A stretch of DNA of 64,000 bases from Tricholomella constricta (Eukaryota > Basidiomycota > Agaricomycetes > Agaricales > Lyophyllaceae), in contig JAACJP010000006.1 in the NCBI GenBank assembly GCA_013368375.1, forward strand, positions 1,382,727 through 1,446,726, written 5' to 3'. Numbering within the stretch: the first letter of the stretch is position 1; the number at the start of each line of letters is the position of its first letter. Shown here piece by piece: positions 28,452 through 40,794 of this stretch. The notes beneath the pieces are model-generated. The model was not told the DNA's origin, did no database searches, and saw only the letters and a program-made list of their open reading frames with translations. The translations under genes and the position numbers were made by a program.

Positions 28452-31145
28452 CTACTCCCAGTCGAAGGACTCGTCCCCAAAACTTTGCTCGCCTTCTACC
28501 GAAAACCTTCAATCAACCATAAAATTCCACAAAAGTCAACATAATCTTACCCAGCAAATCAAATTGCGTAGTATCAGAGCTCAGCAGAATCTCACGCAGG
28601 GTCATACTCGACTCCTCGTTCGTATACGACCCCGAGTCTTCGTCGCTGTCCGCCATGAGATCGTCGAAGGACGTCGACGCGGAAACAAGGGATGGGAGAG
28701 GTACGGCCGGCTCCTGGAACACCATGGGGAAAGAATGCTTGGGCCGCTTGATAGTCGACCCGCCTTTCGTGCCCGTGAAGATGCGGTTCACGGGCGTCCG
28801 TTTGGCTTTAGGTGTCATCGGGGGTAGCTCCTCTTCCATGGAGCCGTCCTGTGTACCGCGGATTATCTGTTGTTTCATTAACATGCATACACACGAGGTA
28901 TGGCGAATTTTATACTCTGATGACGTCAGACTCGAGCATGTCCTCTTGGCTTCCCGCTGCGAAGAGCGAAGGGCGCCGGTGGATGGCCAAGGAGAACCTA
29001 ATGGACTTCCTCGGGACCTTTGATCCTCGATGTGGCGTGCTTTTCGTTTTCTCTTGATCAGCAACCACCTTTCGAGAGCGTAGTTTGATGGTGGCAGGCG
29101 GAGTAGAGGTAAGAAGCTGTGGAGACCACGGTTTTGATACTCGTGGCGGGGATGAGGGCTGAGGCGCGGATGTCACCTTGATGAACGCTGCACGGGGGAT
29201 GTTTGAAGATCCTCCTCCTTTCGAGGATTGCCGTGCCGTTTCCGCCGCGGGGACTCGAGGCGCACAAAGATTTGGCAGTGGCGGATAGGCTGGTAGTATC
29301 GTGTCGCGAATTTCGTCAATGCGGGCTTCTAAACATCCTTCCAGCTGAGCGGTGTGAAGATCAAACGTCGCAAGCAGTTCAGGTGTGGGCTGTGTCTGAA
29401 TTGACATATATCAGCCTATTTAGAATGAGTTAGTATTTCGGGTATCGCACGTCAAAGTTTATAGGCGTTCCAAGGGCAGGTTCCCAAAGATTAAGGGAGA
29501 AGCCTGGCTTCACTATTGCTTGTTTGGTTGTCCGCTTCGCCTCGAGAGCCTTTGTGCGCGTGATAAGATCGCGCCCAACTGTCCTTACCCGTGAAAGTGC
29601 TTCGTTCAAAGCTTGGTGCCTCCTCAATTCCGAATGAAATAGGTCTGAGAGCGCGACTGTCGCTAACGAACGGTTAGATTTAGCTTTCGCCGTTCCAGGC
29701 ACTGCCGTTTCGGCACCATTGACCGGGCGCTGTGATTTCGGGGTCAAGAATATGGGCTTACGTATTTTCTTCAGGTTTAAAGGATGGTGAGCTGCTGCTA
29801 CGGGAAGAGGTTGTGGGGAAATGATTGGATACTACGGTGTCGCAGAGATGAGAGACGGTGCGGCGCGAACTTCGATGGAGCTTACATGGGATTTCGGTTC
29901 AGTGTCCGATAGAACATGCTCTGTGGTGGCAGTATCGCTGATCTCAAGGCCAGAAGCTTTTACCAAGAAATCGAGTGCCACTTGGCCGTTTGGTCTAGAC
30001 CACAAACGGCACAAGAGGTCCTGGTACTTGGACTTTACAGTTGCAACCAGCCGATCCGTCGACAATGTGGAATATTTCGATGCAACTTCACCACCGTGTG
30101 TTCGAAGGTGTTCCTGTTGAACCCATCGACTAATGATCAAGAAGGATCACATCGCAACTTACCCGCAAGGAGCGAAGATCTGCTTCGCGCTGTAAAAGAA
30201 GCGAGGCTGCTTGCGCCCATGTGTGTCGTGCAGTTTCACATTTTGTTAGAAGCTCGGCATAGAGCATAGGTTGGGAACGCAAAAGAGCCTAAGTTGACAA
30301 GCAATCAGACAGCCGAAGAAGATAGGCAAGTCATGCAACAGCCACAGAGTCACCACGGGCTCGCTTGCATCGTGCAAGGTTTTCAAGGATTTCCGCTGGT
30401 TCGAGAGCAGAGCCAGCAAGGAGCCGCAGATACCCCGTGCCCCCTGCACAACACAAACTAACTACCACGTCACTCTGAGGCGATCGCACAGCCCGCCTAG
30501 TCACAGTCGAGAGCGCGCACGTTGATATTTTCGGGAATGAGCTCAAGGGAAGGTGTGCCCTTCAAGAAGGTGTGGGTTGATACAGAGAGCAACAAGCGCT
30601 CAAATCTAGCTTTCAGAGTTCGAATGGCTTGGGTGCCGCACAGAGAGAGATCAGACACACCTGTCACCAGCACACTCCTCCAGTAGCGACTTGCGCACGA
30701 CAACGTCTTTCCACCACCATGCCGCGCTATCGCTCTTTCTGGATATTTCCTTTCCTTTCGGCTTTGCAACCGCTCCAGCAATGGGTTTGGAAGTAGAATA
30801 TATGGAGTTGTGACGCAACTTCTCCAGATACTTTGACAGAGATGTCCGAAAGGCAACCGTGTCGGATGGTGTTGCGCACGGGTAAGTAGGAAGAATCTGC
30901 AACTCATGAGCATCTCTTATCATAGAGGTATATTGGTTGTATACCGTTCTAGCGCTTCCTTCTAACCGTCCCACCAGAAAATAGCTGACATCCTCTAGCA
31001 ATTTTGTCCGTTCCCGCAATCCACGGACGCGTGGCTCGAAGATGTTATGGTCGTATTCCGAATTGTTGGCGTGCGGATACTCGAGTATGTGGAGGTGAAC
31101 TAGAAGAATGAGTGGGATCGGCAGCGATAAGACAGACGCGGACAT
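28452..31145 (-). CDS. HAUS6-like augmin complex subunit
   Basis: Minus-strand gene with its start at ATG 31145. Exons read: 31145-30945, 30896-30661, 30605-30505, 30443 to about 30343, 30288-30163, 30113 to about 29835, about 29780-29451, 29389-28916, 28866-28551 and 28495-28452. The first exons carry the pattern of the HAUS6 N-terminal domain (LLVHLHILEYPHANNSEYDH, then LLEDVSYFLVGRLEG, then WWWKDVVVRKSLLEEC, then FERLLLSVSTHTF). The rest is helical, then disordered and basic, ending in an acidic FGDESFDWE tail. Augmin recruits gamma-tubulin to spindle microtubules. The intron near 30345 and the region 29780-29835 (an in-frame TAG in the simple reading) are not resolved. The family call rests on memory of the domain pattern. 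Confidence 0.55.
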
Positions 31146-31437
31146 CGCGTCGACATGAAGCTGATGAACGCGAGTGGCCGACTTGTCCGATCACAGTCGC
31201 GCCCAAGGCTGCTGGACAACACTGACAAATAAAGCCGAAAGACGATGCTAAAAGAATGGGCTTCGATATGGTTCGACAAAGCAAGAGTAGAAATACATTC
31301 AAGGCGTAGTAATTGATACATAGTACATAAATCCTCGATATTTGCCTTTCCCGCGCAATCCATTCCAATCAACCATCTACGCAGAATAAAACGCCACGCC
31401 TCTCGATCCTCTCAACCCTCAAAAGCTCAAGAAACAC

Positions 31438-33762
31438 CTACATCAACCACGAAAATTGGTCCTCCACCGAGCCCACCCCCACCAATAAGCGATCAACCTC
31501 CCTCATTGCCATCTGGTGAGAAACAGCAACAAGCGGCCATCCCGTCTTATCGTCTCCACTCCGCTCCCTCTTGCGGTCTCTCTTTAACAAAAACGTCTGA
31601 TTAAGCAAGAACACACCCTTTCTTGATCGCGACATGTCGACGACCTCCCCATGCACGGTCAGCAGGATCCCACCACCTGCCTCCGCGCACAGGGAGACCA
31701 CATCGTAATGCACACGCACGTCGTGGACGATGCCCACAGGGCAGAACTTGTACGAGCGCAGGTGTTCCAGGTCCGCATGGATGTCGTCCGGACCCTGGCG
31801 CAGCGTACCCACACCCATACCCGCATCCGAACTTGGGCTCGTCAAGGGCGGCATTCGTAAGGAAAAGGTGGCGTGAGGAGCGTAGGCACCCCGTAGGGTC
31901 GAAATATCGGCGTCGAAAGCTTTGATATATCTATATTCGTTTTACGCGCTGTATAAGTTGCATGGAAAGGTGCGGAGTATAGGGTTGACCGACCTTTGAA
32001 GATAATCGACCGCTATGGCCTCGACTTCTGTGAGTTCCTCGGCATTCCAAGTATCAGAAACCATTTCCATGTCAATTGTTGTGGACTCGACGTGTACAGA
32101 AGGTATATCCACGGATAATTCTTTCCGTCTCTCATTTTCTGGCGGGGCCTCGCGAAGAGGCTGCAGTGGAGGCTCTGCGGTAATAACGGGTGCACGGCGC
32201 GGTTTGGGCAGAGGGAGAGGTCGACGGAAGGGCAGACGGGCTGGCGACTGCTGGGGCAAATCAGCCGCCTTCGCTTTTCCCTTGTCTTTCGAAGGCGGTG
32301 GGGGTTCATTCGGCTGAGGTGATGAGATAGTCGTCGCGCCGTGGGCAGCATCACTGGAGCTGACACTGTCGAGCCTCCTGTCCCGTCGACCAGTCAGAGG
32401 AATGTCTTTCGACGAAGAAGCTTTCGGTCTTTGCTGCTCCTTTTCAGAAGATGGTCCGGGAGTCTCGCGCTCAGGACTGTAGGAGCGCCGAGAATCTTTC
32501 GTTTTCGCGGGTATAGGAAGGGCTAGAGGGCCCCTTGACCAGGGAGATTTCGCTGCCGGTTTTTGTTTCTGTTTCGGTACTGATTTCGGTGGCTCTGGAA
32601 GCAACGTATCGGACCACACAGGAACGGAACTCGTCCATTCAATTACCATACCATCGTCCCTGGATTATACTTCAGGTGAGACAGTCGAATGGAGTAGAAA
32701 TGAGTACCTGAATAACACATTGTTCGCCATGAGACCGTGGCGCTTGAGCACCCCGCGCTCTTTCGCACAGAGCGCGTTGCGGTTCTTGACGTAGTCGGCG
32801 TTGTAATTCGGGTTCATCTTCCGGCAATCGTCAGGAAGCGGATAGAAGCTACAGGATTGGGTAATGAGGCGACGCGAGGGAGGCGAAGGGCTTTGCAGCT
32901 CGTGTTTAACGATAGGTGGTGGTGGGGAATCGATAACCAGAGACTCTATCTTCTCCATTTTGACAGGAGGTTCAGAAGCACAATCGAGCCTCCTACGTTT
33001 CAGCGGGAGCGTAGAGTCCTGCAGAGAGGAAGAAGCAGCAGACTGATATTCGCATGATTCCCTGACCTTTCCCATAGGCTCTAGCGAAGGCGGCTTGGGA
33101 GGCTGCGAAGGGGCAGTCCGGTGGATATACCCTGGTTTAATCGCCGCAGATGAGCCAGTCGAGAGTGGTGCTAGTATGTTGTTGCCTATTGGCTGTGATA
33201 GAGTCGCCTGAGGATTGATCGCCCGGTGTGCGCCCTGCGAGTAGGTGCCCAGAGCAGCAGAAGACATACTGTACGATGACAGAGATGGGGGCAAGGGTCC
33301 GTGGTCCGTTCTCGACTCCAACTGAGTTGGTATAGAGGATTGAGACACATAACTTTGATTTGCGTTGGAAATATATGGTCCTGAGATGGATTGTATTGCA
33401 GGTGTGTTATTCCGTCTGGTAGACGGAGTGTGCCAGGACTGATCAATGCTCGTTGAAGGATGCCGTTTATAGAAAGGTGGTGTTTGCGCGCCGTGGCCAT
33501 AGCCTCCGCGATTTGCATGCGCGCCCTGCCGAGTTTTGTTGGCTCGGATTGCATGTTGAGTCCACCCCCCGGCGCGCGACTTGTGATTATCGCCCCTTTG
33601 TGGCGCCCTCCCAGGTACGGATACTGGTAATATTGAAGGGGGACCAATGCGCTGGCGTTTATTGATTGTTTCGTTAGGCTGCTGGTCTTCGCGGTGGGTG
33701 CTGGGCGCCTTGCTAGGGATTGAATCGGGTCGGCGATCACGAAATGTACCTCTCGAGCGCAT
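31438..33762 (-). CDS. NTF2-like domain protein, possibly Mex67/NXF-related
   Basis: Three exons in phase: 33762-32708, 32659-31994 and 31930-31438, giving 737 residues. The N-terminal 280 residues are disordered and basic. A conserved block sits near the first junction (CSFYPLPDDCRKMNPNYNAD, then GMVIEWTSSVPVW). A Pro/Lys-rich linker follows. The C-terminus is an NTF2-like fold: VDYLQRYIKAFDADISTLRG, YAPHATFSLR, then ILLTVHGEVVD and FLLNQTFLLKRD. This resembles the NTF2-like domain of mRNA export receptors, but no leucine-rich repeats or UBA domain are present, so it is not a standard Mex67. It is head-to-head with RPL37. Confidence 0.65.
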
Positions 33763-34260
33763 TGTGAATGCCGCGCATATGAGTTCAAGAAATGACGATA
33801 TAGAGTGTGCAGGCCAGAGGAGAGAAAAGTGAAGACAATGAGGCTGAGGCGCTACTGCGGAATCCCATGCAATGCTTGCTGTAAGTTAAATCGATAGTTT
33901 CAGAACGGTTTAGGTCACTCTGATCTCGGTGACCTTTATTTATTGCATAATATCGCCAAATAACAAGTCCCCTTGAATGTCAAGGTCTGGGGGCAGGATT
34001 AGAATTCAAAAGATTTTTCCAACCTGTTAGAGGATCCGGAGTGTGCGCAGAGCAGTCGAATATTGAATTCTGTACTGCGCGAGAATTTTGCAACATAACT
34101 AACTCTATCGTGTTCGGAAATGCCTTCCAGAAGGCGAGTCGAGGTTAGCCGATTTGGCAAAAACGTGGCTAAATTCCCACACTCAATAAACCTCGCCAAC
34201 CAAGGTCCCAAAATCTCCCCCATCCGACACCGACACTAAAATCCTCAAGAACACGACGAG
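33763..34260. promoter_or_regulatory. Divergent promoter region between the NTF2-like gene and RPL37
   Basis: About 500 bases without a supported gene separate the two divergent start codons. The RPL37 side ends in a pyrimidine/A-rich leader. No single motif can be called with confidence. Confidence 0.4.
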
Positions 34261-35030
34261 ATGGTGAGTCTTTGCTGCTCCAAATCACTCTACGCAGGCC
34301 CTCGAGATCATATGTCGGTTGAATGGAAGGAATGGTGTGGAAGATTGGGTGGATTGGGTTGGATGACTTTGGATGATGCGGGTGTTGGATCTGGGCGTTG
34401 ATTCTCGAGGCTTGCAATTTCATGCCTCAACCCTTCTCTTCTCTGTCTCTTTCTATGAGATGCTTATAATCCTTTCCCCCGCGTTCATAGACGAAAGGTT
34501 CGCCTCAGAAATCCGTTAACCCATTGACAAGATCTTGACCTTTTATCTTCCTTTTTCGCCTCCAGGTACCTCGTCCTTTGGGTGCGTTATGAATTAGGTA
34601 CTCCTTTTTCCATTCACTGACGGTTTTCCTACAGTAAGAGACACACAAAGTCCCACACGCTCTGCCGGCGCTGCGGAAACCGTGCCTTCCACAGGCAACA
34701 CAAAAGTGCGCCCTTTTAAGAATTTTCGCTCTGAGCGATCGTCCTAAATTACATCTTATAGCTTGTGCTCAGTGCGGATACCCCTCCGCCAAGCTGCGAT
34801 CGTTCGAGTGGGGTCAAAAGGCTAAGCGCAGAAAGACCACCGGCACTGGGAGGATGCGTTACTTGAAGGATGTGTCGAGGAGGTTCAAGAACGGATTCAG
34901 GTCAGTTTCAACATTCGTCCCTTCATTGAATACCGCTGGTTTCGTCTGGATCTGCTCATTGACCCTCCATTCATCACCCAGGGAGAACACAACCGCGACG
35001 AAGAAGGTCAAGAAGACCGCCGAGGCATAA
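34261..35030 (+). CDS. RPL37: Ribosomal protein eL37 (RPL37)
   Basis: Component of the large ribosomal subunit, binding 5.8S/25S rRNA through a zinc finger. Six coding exons in phase: 34261-34263 (the ATG alone), 34491-34497 (7 nt), 34566-34581, 34635-34705, 34762-34900 and 34982-35030, giving 94 residues, the usual length. The start [20 protein letters not shown] and the zinc-binding pairs CRRCG...CAQCG are diagnostic, followed by a basic tail. The Thr-Lys-Gly of the N-terminus is only obtained by splicing in the 7-nt microexon. First-intron placement right after the ATG and the intron density are typical of basidiomycete ribosomal protein genes. Confidence 0.95.
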
Positions 35031-35650
35031 AGCGCTTTCGACCTCACCCTCCATTACCCCGCGACTGTACTCCGTTCTTTACATATTGCATTCCAAATAT
35101 TACATGCCATATGACCATGCACGCACAATTATATGCCCATCCTGTGTCAGACTCGCACATACTTTTGGACGTTGATGGTTGAGTGATCTTCAATATCCAT
35201 TGCGATGGAAATGAATGAAGATTATTCCTGGTGGTGACGGCAGGACTCCTAACCTACCATGTGGCGCATTCTGAATTTATGTGGATTCAAGTTGGGATGA
35301 TGAATTTCTGCAATGTTTCTCTGCTGCTGTTTGCCTCTGCTGACTTGGTTTTCGTGGGACTTGCACCATCACTCTCCCACCCGATGTTGTCGGACACTAT
35401 GTTCTCCTGGTCAGGTTCAGAAGAAGCAGTAACTTTGGGAGGCACCGCGTGATTCTATATTCAGGGTTGATAAAACTGGCAACTCGCGAGCATCGACACG
35501 TCTTTCCTGATTCCTACGAAGATTGAGCTGGCAAACGCCAGTTCTCATAAGTATCGGTACATGTATTAGCGCGACGGGCATGCCACCTCTTCTTGCCATA
35601 CCACACCCCATCGCTCGAATCAGGCCACCCCATTGGACTGCTCTCCGGAG
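35031..35650. other. Intergenic, no gene seen
   Basis: Spacer of about 620 bases holding the RPL37 3' flank and the promoter of the next gene. Short open frames here have no coding character. Confidence 0.5.
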
Positions 35651-36939
35651 ATGCGAGATATGCCCATGGTAACATGGAGAGGTACGTGTTCCTTTGTAGC
35701 GCTGGCGTATCTAACTGGAGAAGCTAATTTTTGCGCAGGCGTGACCACGCCTCTTCACGCTGTGGCCATTAGTTGCACGATCTTCCGGCTCTGGCATAGA
35801 CACTACAAGCGCCAGCTATGGTGGGACGACTACTGGGCAGCGCTATCCATTGTTTTCGATGTCGTGTATCTGACCACGCCATTTCTGAGGCACCCTGTAA
35901 CAGGTGAGAATCATTTCACAGGACTCCCTCACATGTTTTTTGCTAAAAAAGGCTCTACAGACCCATGTCAATCAAAGGAAATGCGGATCATGCTATTTTG
36001 GCTCACATCGTTGTCTTTCCCTCCTGTTGTCTGGTTGGTCCTCTTACCCTTGTTCTAAAAAAAAGTGAAAAGAATCCCGCGGTGACGCTATTCCTGTACA
36101 GGTCTGCCAGGATCAGCATTGGTATGTCAATTGCTCGCATCGTGCCCCCGCAAACGCGGGTACGGTATCTCCTTTATGCCATGAACGTGCTTTTCGGTTT
36201 GATGTGTACTGGGACGCTGCTTCACAAAATAATTGTGTGTACGCGGGATAGTTCATGGCACAATAACGTCGCTGTACAATGCTATCTTGGTAGCGCTGTC
36301 GGAGTGCTGAGCATATGCAGTACGTCCAGATTAGGTCTCTCCTGCATATGAAGTTGAATTAACTTACATCCAATATCCAGCTGATGTGATTGCAGACGCC
36401 TGCCTTGTCGCGATACCTCTTCGCATGCTGTGGCGCGTGAAATTGCCTCGGACTCAGCGCCGCTTGATTCTCTCGATTTTTGCTTCGAGTATCATGAGCT
36501 CCCTCGTCGGCATCGTTTACACTGTCTTCGTTTTTCAAAAACAGAAGTACGGCAGCGCCGGTTGGGGCACTCGCATCGGATTTATATCAAGCCTAAAAGT
36601 ATGAGGTTTTCCTTTTTTTTATTATCAATCGATTTCATTTAGTCATTCCAGGCGGCTGTAATTCTTTTCGTCTGCAACCTCTTGGTGATTGTGACCTTTA
36701 TATACCGCATATTCTGGAAGGACGATCAAGAGGATGTCTCCGAGCCTTTTGAAACGCGCAGCAAGCCAACTCACCCGCTTCCTCCGTCTACGACTTTCAT
36801 GTTGACCGAAATATCACCCACGCACCTCACCAATCGTCAAAGTCAAACACGGCTTTCTGGCTCATTTACCTTCGTCCGCTCTGCACCATGTCCGTCCCCT
36901 GCGTCGATCATCCAACCCCGTCGTCGGTTCTCGTTATGA
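35651..36939 (+). CDS. Multi-spanning membrane protein (rhodopsin/PTH11-like fold of Agaricomycetes)
   Basis: Six exons in phase: 35651-35681, 35739-35903, 35961-36033, 36102-36319, 36381-36598 and 36652-36939, giving 330 residues. About six to seven hydrophobic helices are visible: TPLHAVAISCTIF, AALSIVFDVVYL, IMLFWLTSLSFPPVVW, YLLYAMNVLFGLM, a segment around VGVLSICTDVIADACLVA, LILSIFASSIMSSLVGIVYT and AVILFVCNLLVIVTFIY, followed by a polar cytosolic tail. The motif LWWDDYWAALSIV matches the WWDD signature of the fungal rhodopsin/SAT4-like membrane family. Ligand and pathway unknown. The first exon is short, and an upstream start cannot be excluded. Confidence 0.7.
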
Positions 36940-37328
36940 GGTCGGCGAACCTCCTCACTCTCGTTCCCTTGTTGTATCTTTGCACCACCCTGTTACCCGA
37001 GGACAGTGCCATGCTGACGTGGTCGTCGCCATGTCCTCGGAACCGGTTATATTCTATTAATTCAGCAAACTGTCCCATGTCCAGCCCACGATGCCGAACG
37101 AAGGGTCAACGAGCCGAACTCCTTTGCCAGGATCTCAGCCCTACGGTCCCTACCCATTGGCCAATGTGGCACCCGCCATTTCAATCGGCATGCACCTGTG
37201 GCGTGGAATGTTCCCACAGAGATCAGTGACATGATTGATCAGTGCTATTCATGGCCTCTTGCGCTCTCAGCTCTTTGCTGTCACGGAGCTCATCCAGCAT
37301 ATATCGGCTCACACCGTCCATCGATACC
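36940..37328. other. Intergenic
   Basis: About 390 bases between two same-strand genes. Open frames here lack family resemblance; probably the promoter and leader of the next gene. Confidence 0.45.
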
Positions 37329-38693
37329 ATGAAAGCAAGCATTCGACTACGACAGTTGCTGCAAGATGACGGCGTGATTGTGCGTGAGTTCATTCATATA
37401 TTCTCTATCATGTTCTCAGATAACGTTCAATCGCACTGACAATGTATGCATCAGGTTGCGCCAGGTGTATATGATGGCATCTCAGCGCGTCTGGCTCTGG
37501 AGGCAGGTTTCAGTGCCCTATATATGAGCGGCGCTTCGACCACAGCGTCGATGCTGGGCCAACCGGACCTAGCCCTTGCTACACAGAACGACTTCGTTCA
37601 GGTGCATAATACATGATTACGACTCCAAATCCCATCTGGATTCGTCTTGTTTAGAACGCGACCATGATTACTGGGCTGTCCCCCGGGACTCCGTTGATAT
37701 GTGACGCCGACACAGGGTGAGCCAGCTTTCTTGCCTGCCTAGTGGATATCCGTTAACGAGGCTTGCCAGCTTTGGCGGTCCAGTCATGGTGGCGAGAACG
37801 GTGACAGCGTATGCGCGCGCAGGGGTTGCAGCGTTGCACATTGAAGATCAGGTGGGTCAGCGCCCTGATCTACGATTTTACTACCTGTTAATTAATGTGT
37901 GACATCAGGTTCAGGCAAAACGTTGTGGCCACCTTCTTGGGAAACAGATCGCGCCACTGCCAGAATTTATTGCTCGAATACGCGCTGCTGTTGCTGCGCG
38001 TGCAAAAATCTCAGATGGTGATATTGTGCTCATTGCAAGGACGGACGCGGCCCAAGGGCTGGGCATGGACGAGGCTTTGAAGCGGCTGAAGATGGCCGTT
38101 GAAGCTGGAGCCGATGGTGAGCAAAACGAACACAGTAACCTGTGTGTACAAATTTAGACAAGCCTCGATGACTTCCCAGTCGCTTTTTTGGAGGGTGTCA
38201 GGAGCCGGGAAGAAGTCGTGCGGACAGTGAAGGAGCTAGCACCGACACCAGTATGCCTCCGTTCAATTTCAAACTGGACACTTAATGAACTCAAACAACA
38301 AAAAGGTGCTTCTGAATGTGGTCCATGGCGGCTCAACTCCGGATTTCACTGTCGAAGACGCCAGATCGCTAGGCGTAAAGATCGTCAGTAAGTACTATCC
38401 CATATTCTAGAAGTGTTTTCGTCTTCTAAACGCCAGTCCAAGTCTTTCCCCTTATTTCAGCGGTCCCTGCGGTCCACGGTATCCGTGCGGCCCTCGAGTC
38501 TCTAAAGGCCAGCGGCTCAGATGTTCCGACAGCCGGAGGCATGGGTCCGAAGGCTTTCTTCCAGGTCATGGGTAAGTTCAGGTTTTGCAATCGATCTCAG
38601 GTTTTGACGACGTTGGTCTATCTTTCAGGTCTGGATGAAGCGATTGAAATTGACCGGGAGGCGGGAGGGGGCTCTTTCAGTGAGCTGTATTGA
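37329..38693 (+). CDS. Isocitrate lyase / PEP mutase superfamily enzyme
   Basis: Nine exons in phase: 37329-37379, 37455-37601, 37655-37716, 37770-37851, 37909-38116, 38180-38250, 38306-38387, 38437-38571 and 38629-38693, giving 300 residues. A TIM-barrel C-C bond lyase of the ICL/PEPM type: VAPGVYDGISARLALEAGF, SGASTTAS, the metal-binding DADTGFGGP, HIEDQVQAKRCGH (the K-R-CGH signature loop), LIARTDA and FLEGVRS. The length fits the short clade (methylisocitrate lyase, oxaloacetate acetylhydrolase, dimethylmalate lyase, carboxyphosphonoenolpyruvate mutase), not full isocitrate lyase. Substrate cannot be fixed from sequence. No mitochondrial signal is obvious. Intron 7 has two in-frame acceptors 24 nt apart (see findings). 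Confidence 0.88.
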
Positions 38694-39198
38694 TGGATTC
38701 CCCGTTGTCATTTCCTTTGTCGTACTTGAGGATCAGTTGAAATTATCGTTATCAACAATACAGTCTCGAAACAACCAAAATGGTTATTGGGATCATTCAT
38801 TTCATGTCTCTTTATGCTTAGATTCTTGACCAACCGGCGACCACTAGTATTGGCAATCAAAAACTCATGCTCATGTCGACGGTCGCAAGTTGCACCTTTC
38901 AATCTCGAAAAAAAAAACGCGCATTTCAGGAGAAGTATATTTTACTGAAGCCCCTAAACCAAGTGGTGAAAAACTGTATATTGAGGCTGGGACGATGTCC
39001 AGGTCGTCATGTACATTTGTCGATCTTTAACGTCGTCGTTTGAACGTTGAAAGTTTGAACGTTCAAGAAGCTATTACTGCGCGTGGGAGAAAACCCTTGC
39101 ATCGAGAGTGTCTCGCTGTGTCTCGTTGCTTGCCCGTTCGCTCATGCTACTGTCCTGCGGGAATCTGCCTGCGCATCCTGTTGACCTCATCCTATAAT
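38694..39198. other. Intergenic
   Basis: Spacer of about 500 bases between two same-strand genes, with an A-rich run near 38910 and a TTGAACGTTCAA palindrome near 39053-39064. No coding signal. Confidence 0.5.
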
Positions 39199-40794
39199 AT
39201 GTCAGGCGATTCCGTCGCTTCATTTACGAAGTCTGTGAAAGATATAATCATTACCGAGTACCGCTACCGCTGCGTCATATGTCTGCAATACCTCACCGAA
39301 GGTGCTACCCAAGCCGCCCATGTGCTAGATTCTGCCTCGGTGGGTAAGAAGCAGGTTCGTAACAACGAAAACGGCACTTTACACGAGCACTAATCTTTTC
39401 ATGCACAGCTGGACATGGCAGTTGAAATAGGTTTTGTGACTGCGGATTATCAGAGAAGCTCAGTCGTCAACGGGATCGCACGTACGTGTAGACACCGTTC
39501 AGCTGCTCAGCGTTGATGAACTTAGATGCAGAATGCCCTACCTGTCATATCGGGTTCTTTACTCCCAATGACATCGCCCTTTCACCCTGCCTACCCGTCC
39601 TGGAATACATTCATCGATACATCAAAGATACCCCGATAGCCAACCAAATCCCCCTGCATCAGGTATGCCTACAGCTAAATATAGCAGTTTCTGACTGCCT
39701 GAAGGTTCAACGTTCAGGTATTTGAGTTCCTCGAGCGTGCAATGACAGGGGACGTTGTCCCGTTGCCAGACCCGACCCCCATTTTGCCGTATCTTGGGCT
39801 CTTCAGCCTAGTTGTTTTGAATCCGGAAGTGGTGGTTGGGCGTCACCTCTCCACTCAGCATCTACCCAAGCTTTCCATCCTGCGAAGCGGTCGTTTTCAT
39901 CCTGCCCCTGACGGGACGCACCCGGCGGATGAGCATGTCGCTCGGATATTTGACGTCATGGCTGTTGCATCTGCTAACCCCCCTCTATCACCTGGAACCA
40001 TTCCGTTATCAGCAACGGATCCTGATTTCCAGCAACACCGCTATTGGCGGGTGCCAGTGAACTTAGGGGCCATCTTTACAGCATTGGCAGTTCGTGTCAT
40101 CATGAAGTCATCGGAATGCGATGAGATCATTCGAACCCGAGCGATCGTTGCCTTGCTTCTGTCGAGAGCGACGGAAACCAAAATAAGCCGTCGCGAAGCA
40201 GCTAGACCAAGCGGGGGTGGTGGATACAAGGGGGGTGGTGGATCCACTGGTCGTGGATCCGGAAAAGGTCATGATGGCAGTGGGAAACCAGGTAGTGGTA
40301 CGGCTGGGCGGGGAAGGGAGACAAGGAGCCTCCGAAGTGGTGATCGTGGTGAGCCACCAGCCAAGAGGGTCCGGAGGAAGGAAGACCCCCATGCCTCGAA
40401 ATCTCTCGTAGAAATGCCCGAACCTGGGCTTAGTGACCGGAGTGGTGCGCAGTCTTCGAATCAAATCCCGTACTTGCTTGACCTCTTTGACAAACAAGCT
40501 CGCCAGAAAGATTCCATCATGGAGTACATCCAGAGGATTGGGAGGTAGCATCGTCATTTTCAACGGCCGTCGACGATGTATCTGTGCACTCTTTAAGCCC
40601 ATATGAAGATTCGGAGCCAAGTGACAGTAATCCCAACTCTACCCCCGACTCTACCGATGGCCTTGGTAAATTATCTTCAATGTTCTCTCCACATTGCTGA
40701 TTATCTTGTAGATGATCCCAGTACATGGCAATTTGGGCCATCGTATAGATCTGATAGGATTATTGTTGCTGCGAGGGGCATAAGCCTTGTTTGA
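39199..40794 (+). CDS. HNH-nuclease-like domain protein of Agaricomycetes
   Basis: Six exons in phase: 39199-39354, 39409-39481, 39526-39662, 39718-40544, 40598-40665 and 40712-40794, giving 447 residues. The N-terminal third holds an HNH-like module: CVICLQYL, a histidine in QAAHVLD, NGIAHAECPTCHIGFF, with paired cysteines for a structural zinc. Many Agaricomycete genomes carry families of such proteins; nuclease activity is not established for them. A Gly/Arg-rich basic linker (GGGGYKGGGGSTGRGSGKG) and a nuclear-type basic cluster (PAKRVRRKED) follow, then a helix and a conserved-looking C-terminus (DDPSTWQFGPSYRSDRII). The last two exons are easily missed because the fourth exon runs into a stop within its intron. 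Confidence 0.7.

Noticed and set aside
31623..31925. Plus-strand ORF opposite the NTF2-like domain
   Set aside because: Shadow of the minus-strand exon, which matches a known fold and splices in phase.
36888..37229. ORFs after the membrane protein gene
   Set aside because: Overlap the real C-terminal exon out of frame or lie in the next promoter; composition is not protein-like.
39053..39064. TTGAACGTTCAA palindrome as an operator
   Set aside because: A single short palindrome upstream of a gene is not enough to call a binding site.
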